Assembly (NCBI RefSeq): GCF_004011505.1
Contig: NZ_SAUN01000001.1
Location: 2,356,001 to 2,420,000, forward strand
Direction of reading: 5' to 3'
Origin: Nonomuraea polychroma
GTDB lineage: Bacteria; Actinomycetota; Actinomycetes; Streptosporangiales; Streptosporangiaceae
DNA length: 64,000 nt
A model generated the notes under the pieces. The model saw only the letters and a program-made list of their open reading frames with translations. It was not told the DNA's origin and did no database searches. Each line of letters begins with the position of its first letter. The stretch's first letter is position 1. The position numbers and the translations under genes are program-made. Below are positions 61,790 through 64,000 of the stretch, piece after piece.

Positions 61790-62685
61790 GTCAAAGACCA
61801 AGTTGGCAGGAGCCGCCAACCCTGGCCGGCCAGTCAGCCAAGGGCGTCACCCTCGGTGGGGTGCTGCTGATCGTGCTGGTTCCGCTGTGGATCGTGGTGC
61901 TGACCAGCCTGTCCACCAAGGGCGCCATCAACCGGGCCGGCGGCCTGGTGATCTGGCCCGACGGGATCACCTTCGAGGCGTACGAGGAGATGCTGAAGGG
62001 CTCGACCGTGCGCACCGCGCTGCTGGTGAGCCTCGGCATCACCATCATCGGCACGGCGATCTCGATGGTCGTTTCCGTCCTGTGCGCCTACGGCCTGTCG
62101 CGATCGGGCTCGTTCGGGCACCGCTTCATCCTGGTGCTGCTGATCGTGACGATGTTCGTCAGCGGCGGCCTCATCCCGACGTTCCTGGTGGTGACCGGGC
62201 TAGGTGGCTACGGACAGTGGTGGGCTCTGATCCTCCCGGGCGCGGTCTCGGTCTTCAACATCCTGATCCTCCGCTCCTTCTACTCGAGCACCGCCGCCGA
62301 ACTGATGGACGCGGCCCGGATCGACGGAGCGAGTGACTGGCGGATCCTCTGGTCCGTCATCCTGCCCACCTCGCGGGCGGTGACCGCGGTGATCGCCCTC
62401 TTCTACGCCGTCGGCTACTGGAACTCCTTCTTCAACGTCATGCTCTACATGCCGACGGAGAGCGAGAAATGGCCGCTGCAATATGTGCTGCTGACCTACG
62501 TCAACCGCGGCGTCGGCATGCCCGGCTCGGTCAACGCCGGTTTCGGCATGGCGCACTCGCAGACCGCGCCGCTGTCTTTGCAGATGGCCGTGGTGGTTCT
62601 CACCCTGGTGCCGCTCGTGATCGTCTATCCGTTCGTTCAGAAGCACTTCCGGACCGGCGTCCTGACCGGCGCCATCAAGGGCTGA
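61786..62685 (+). CDS. ABC transporter permease (LplC-like)
   Basis: A 299-aa permease: VTLGGVLLIVLVPLWIVVLTSLS, the EAA-type loop DAARIDGASDWRILWSVILP and FYAVGYWNSFFNVMLYM, with the C-terminal FVQKHFRTGVLTGAIKG end conserved in LplC. ATGA overlap with LplB. It completes the second importer; the same shared ATPase is needed. Confidence 0.92.
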   Translation: MSQRPSWQEPPTLAGQSAKGVTLGGVLLIVLVPLWIVVLTSLSTKGAINRAGGLVIWPDGITFEAYEEMLKGSTVRTALLVSLGITIIGTAISMVVSVLCAYGLSRSGSFGHRFILVLLIVTMFVSGGLIPTFLVVTGLGGYGQWWALILPGAVSVFNILILRSFYSSTAAELMDAARIDGASDWRILWSVILPTSRAVTAVIALFYAVGYWNSFFNVMLYMPTESEKWPLQYVLLTYVNRGVGMPGSVNAGFGMAHSQTAPLSLQMAVVVLTLVPLVIVYPFVQKHFRTGVLTGAIKG

Positions 62686-62689
62686 ACCA

Positions 62690-63724
62690 ATGGTGACCAT
62701 CGCTGATGTGGCCAAGGCGGCGGGCGTCTCCCCGAGCACGGTCAGCTATGCGCTCAGCGGCAAGCGCCGGGTCTCCGCCGAGACCCGGCGGCGCGTCGAG
62801 CGTTCCGTCCTCGAGCTCGGATATCACCCGAACGCGGGCGCCCGGGCGCTGGCGGGCAAGCGCTCGCACATCCTGGCCCTGGCAGTGCCGCTCCGCACCG
62901 ACGTGTACGTGCCGATCATGATGGAGATCGCCACCTCCGTCGCCGTGGCGGCCCGCAAGCACGGCTACGACGTGCTGCTGATCACCAACGACGAGGGCCC
63001 CGACGGTATCCGCCGCCTCGCGGCGAGCGGCCTGGCCGACGGCGTCATCCTCATGGACGTCGAGTTGGACGACAAGCGCATCCCGACGCTGGGAGACCTG
63101 CGGACCCAGGCGGCGCTCATCGGCCTGCCCGACGACCCCCGAGGACTGTCCTGCGTCGACCACGACTTCTCCGCCGCCGGCGCGCTGTGCGCGGATCATC
63201 TGGCCGACCTGGGCCACCGTGACATCGCCTTCATCGGTTACGGCTCCGGTATCTACCGGCGGCACGCGGGATACGCCGAGCGCACCCTCGCGGGGTTCCG
63301 CGCGCGTGCGAAGGAGCGCGGTCTGCGTTTCCTGCACCGTCCATGCGAGGGAACCTATGAGGGCATCGCAGGTACGCTCGGCCGCATCCTGTCCGACAGG
63401 CCTCACACGACCGGCTTCGTCGTGCAGAACGAGGGAGCCATCGGGCCGCTGCTCAGCCTCCTGCGCACCAGCGGGCGGACCGTTCCCGAGGACGCGTCGG
63501 TGATCGCCCTGTGCCCCGATCACCTGGCTGAGCAGCACGCACCTGCCCTCACAGCGGTGACCGGCCCGGCGAAGGAGCTCGGCCGCATCGCTGTCGAACA
63601 GGTCATGTCCCGGATCTCCGCATCCACGCGCGGCGAGCAGCCCACCGACGAACTCGTGCTGCTCACCCCCACTCTGACCGTCCGTGAGAGCACCGGACCG
63701 GTCCCGGAACACAGCCTCATCTAG
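62690..63724 (+). CDS. LacI-family transcriptional regulator, second copy
   Basis: A 344-aa repressor: HTH VTIADVAKAAGVSPSTVSYA, hinge ELGYHPNAGARALAGKR, effector domain with LADGVILMDVELDD and PHTTGFVVQNEGAIGPLLSL. It sits 4 bp after the LplC gene, so it is co-transcribed with the second importer. It is the better candidate for reading the GAAGCGCTTC palindromes, since the first LacI has its own operator pair. Confidence 0.93.
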   Translation: MVTIADVAKAAGVSPSTVSYALSGKRRVSAETRRRVERSVLELGYHPNAGARALAGKRSHILALAVPLRTDVYVPIMMEIATSVAVAARKHGYDVLLITNDEGPDGIRRLAASGLADGVILMDVELDDKRIPTLGDLRTQAALIGLPDDPRGLSCVDHDFSAAGALCADHLADLGHRDIAFIGYGSGIYRRHAGYAERTLAGFRARAKERGLRFLHRPCEGTYEGIAGTLGRILSDRPHTTGFVVQNEGAIGPLLSLLRTSGRTVPEDASVIALCPDHLAEQHAPALTAVTGPAKELGRIAVEQVMSRISASTRGEQPTDELVLLTPTLTVRESTGPVPEHSLI

Positions 63725-63735
63725 GAGCACTTCGT

Positions 63736-64000
<265 letters not shown>

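Overview
The window is high-GC DNA with the compact, 4-bp-overlapping operons, GTG starts, Tat and lipoprotein signals, F420-type LLM oxidoreductase and LacI-controlled sugar operons of a filamentous actinomycete. A Streptosporangiaceae-like host is plausible, but the genus is a guess. No phage, integrase, transposase, rRNA or CRISPR array was seen.

Layout. (1) 1-614: 3' end of selB, a selenocysteine-type tRNA gene whose anticodon reads ACA instead of UCA, and a strong intrinsic terminator. (2) 627-11801: an accessory block made of three unfamiliar proteins plus a UbiB/AarF-type kinase, an acyl-CoA dehydrogenase, a PhnDCE-like ABC importer, a DsrE-family protein, an SQR-like flavoprotein, an AhpD-like protein, a YciI-like protein and an exported class V PLP enzyme. 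(3) 11946-22621: a complete minimal enediyne polyketide cassette (unbL/E3, unbV/E4, unbU/E5, PKSE, E10 thioesterase) plus a Rossmann NADP-dependent oxidoreductase, fully translationally coupled from unbL onward and preceded by an undescribed 49-codon ORF with a good ribosome binding site. (4) 22602-37241: M28 peptidase, two DHA2 drug exporters, a kinase-LLM fusion, two ArsR regulators, SRPBCC and VOC proteins (two folds used elsewhere for enediyne self-resistance), a NarL-type two-component system and a ClpC paralogue lacking the usual middle domain. (5) 37462-42205: an FNR-like dyad and promoter driving a Psr/Phs-type molybdopterin oxidoreductase operon (Fe-S subunit, NrfD anchor, catalytic subunit, TorD chaperone). 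(6) 42329-49394: amidase with a Liv-type ABC importer (LivM-LivG fused) and a divergent AraC regulator. (7) 49447-64000: beta-glycoside utilisation, with a GH3 enzyme, two LacI regulators, two complete carbohydrate ABC importers and two GH42 enzymes (the second cut by the window edge).

How it may work together. Four start regions in the first 12 kb (814, 4141, 9496, 11834) carry the same AT-rich element beginning ACTATAT, always in the same orientation relative to the gene on its right. This suggests that blocks 2 and 3 form one regulon: an enediyne-type pathway with an unusual sulfur/phosphonate-flavoured accessory set. None of the usual enediyne tailoring genes (glycosyltransferases, aromatic-unit PKS, P450s) is present here, so the product cannot be predicted. 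In block 7 a 91-bp promoter segment with a GAAGCGCTTC palindrome is duplicated at 52346 and 59101, suggesting that one LacI-type repressor ties both sugar importers together; a second operator pair (TGACTACGTAGTCA type) lies just before the first lacI gene.
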